A DNA stretch of 55,347 nt, taken from NCBI GenBank assembly GCA_003049485.1, contig PYST01000137.1, forward strand, positions 1-55,347, in the 5' to 3' direction. The notes below the pieces were generated by a model. That model did no database searches. It was not told the DNA's origin and saw only the letters and a program-made list of their open reading frames with translations. Position 1 is the first letter of the stretch, and every line of letters starts with the position of its first letter. Positions 55,336 to 55,347 of the stretch are shown piece by piece. This stretch comes from Ophioceras dolichostomum. Its lineage: Eukaryota; Ascomycota; Sordariomycetes; Magnaporthales; Ophioceraceae. The position numbers were made by a program, and so were the translations under genes.

Positions 55336-55347
55336 CCCCCCCCCCCC
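55336..55347. repeat. Run of 12 C at the window end
   Basis: The sequence ends in twelve C residues. Such a run commonly stops sequencing or assembly, so this is probably a contig boundary. Confidence 0.7.

Noticed and set aside
1..55347. tRNA, rRNA, CRISPR, phage or prokaryotic operon features
   Set aside because: I looked for tRNA B-box patterns and regular spaced repeats and found none supportable; the spliced genes make this eukaryotic nuclear DNA.

Overview
This window is eukaryotic nuclear DNA from a filamentous ascomycete (Pezizomycotina, most probably Sordariomycetes). The evidence is short GT-AG introns (about 75-290 nt) with CTAAC/CTGAC-type branch sites, G/C-ending codons, and a run of single-copy fungal core genes. 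Two of these, the NUC-2-like (Pho81) and PREG-like (Pho80) phosphate regulators, are of the type characterised in Neurospora. I see no operons, CRISPR arrays, complete transposons, secondary-metabolite genes, tRNA or rRNA genes. The window ends in a run of 12 C, which suggests a contig end.

I could build twenty protein-coding genes, with every intron phase checked by hand. In order: a prion-like single-pass membrane protein (-), DEAH helicase DHX35 (-), a DUF2293 protein (+), autophagy receptor Cue5 (-), ESCRT-III Vps20 (+), phosphate sensor NUC-2/Pho81 (+), a four-TM membrane protein (-), COX assembly factor Coa1 (+), mitochondrial ribosomal protein uL3m (-), Jlp2/CCDC25 (+), a PITH-domain protein (-), a GT69 mannosyltransferase (+), Pol I factor Rrn6 (-), kinetochore Spc25 (+), gamma-tubulin-complex Mzt1 (+), a CHY/RING ubiquitin ligase (-), H2A.Z chaperone Chz1 (-), EMC subunit Emc10 (-), cyclin PREG/Pho80 (-) and GID-complex subunit Gid5/ARMC8 (+). 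The gene-free stretches are 0.2-2.9 kb; the long ones lie at 1-2922, 5577-7956, 18432-20893 and 49198-51544.

Functional links: NUC-2 and PREG belong to one phosphate-signalling module (CDK inhibitor and its target cyclin) and lie about 23 kb apart. Cue5, the CHY/RING ligase and Gid5 belong to ubiquitin or autophagy pathways. Vps20 acts in endosomal sorting, Spc25 and Mzt1 in mitosis, and Coa1 and uL3m in mitochondrial biogenesis. Apart from the phosphate pair I see no reason to call these a cluster.

The most interesting signals are in gene structure, not in unknown genes. (1) The NUC-2 start codon is split AT|G by an intron, and the unspliced RNA carries AUG-UGA and AUG-UAG start-stop units at the two splice sites. 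(2) The CCDC25/Jlp2 gene needs a one-nucleotide exon to keep a conserved Trp and the reading frame. (3) Chz1 has a 13-nt microexon. (4) The Gid5 reading frame continues for 103 codons, with coding-like composition, past an in-frame TAG. All are inferences from sequence and would be tested directly by RNA-seq or orthologue alignment.
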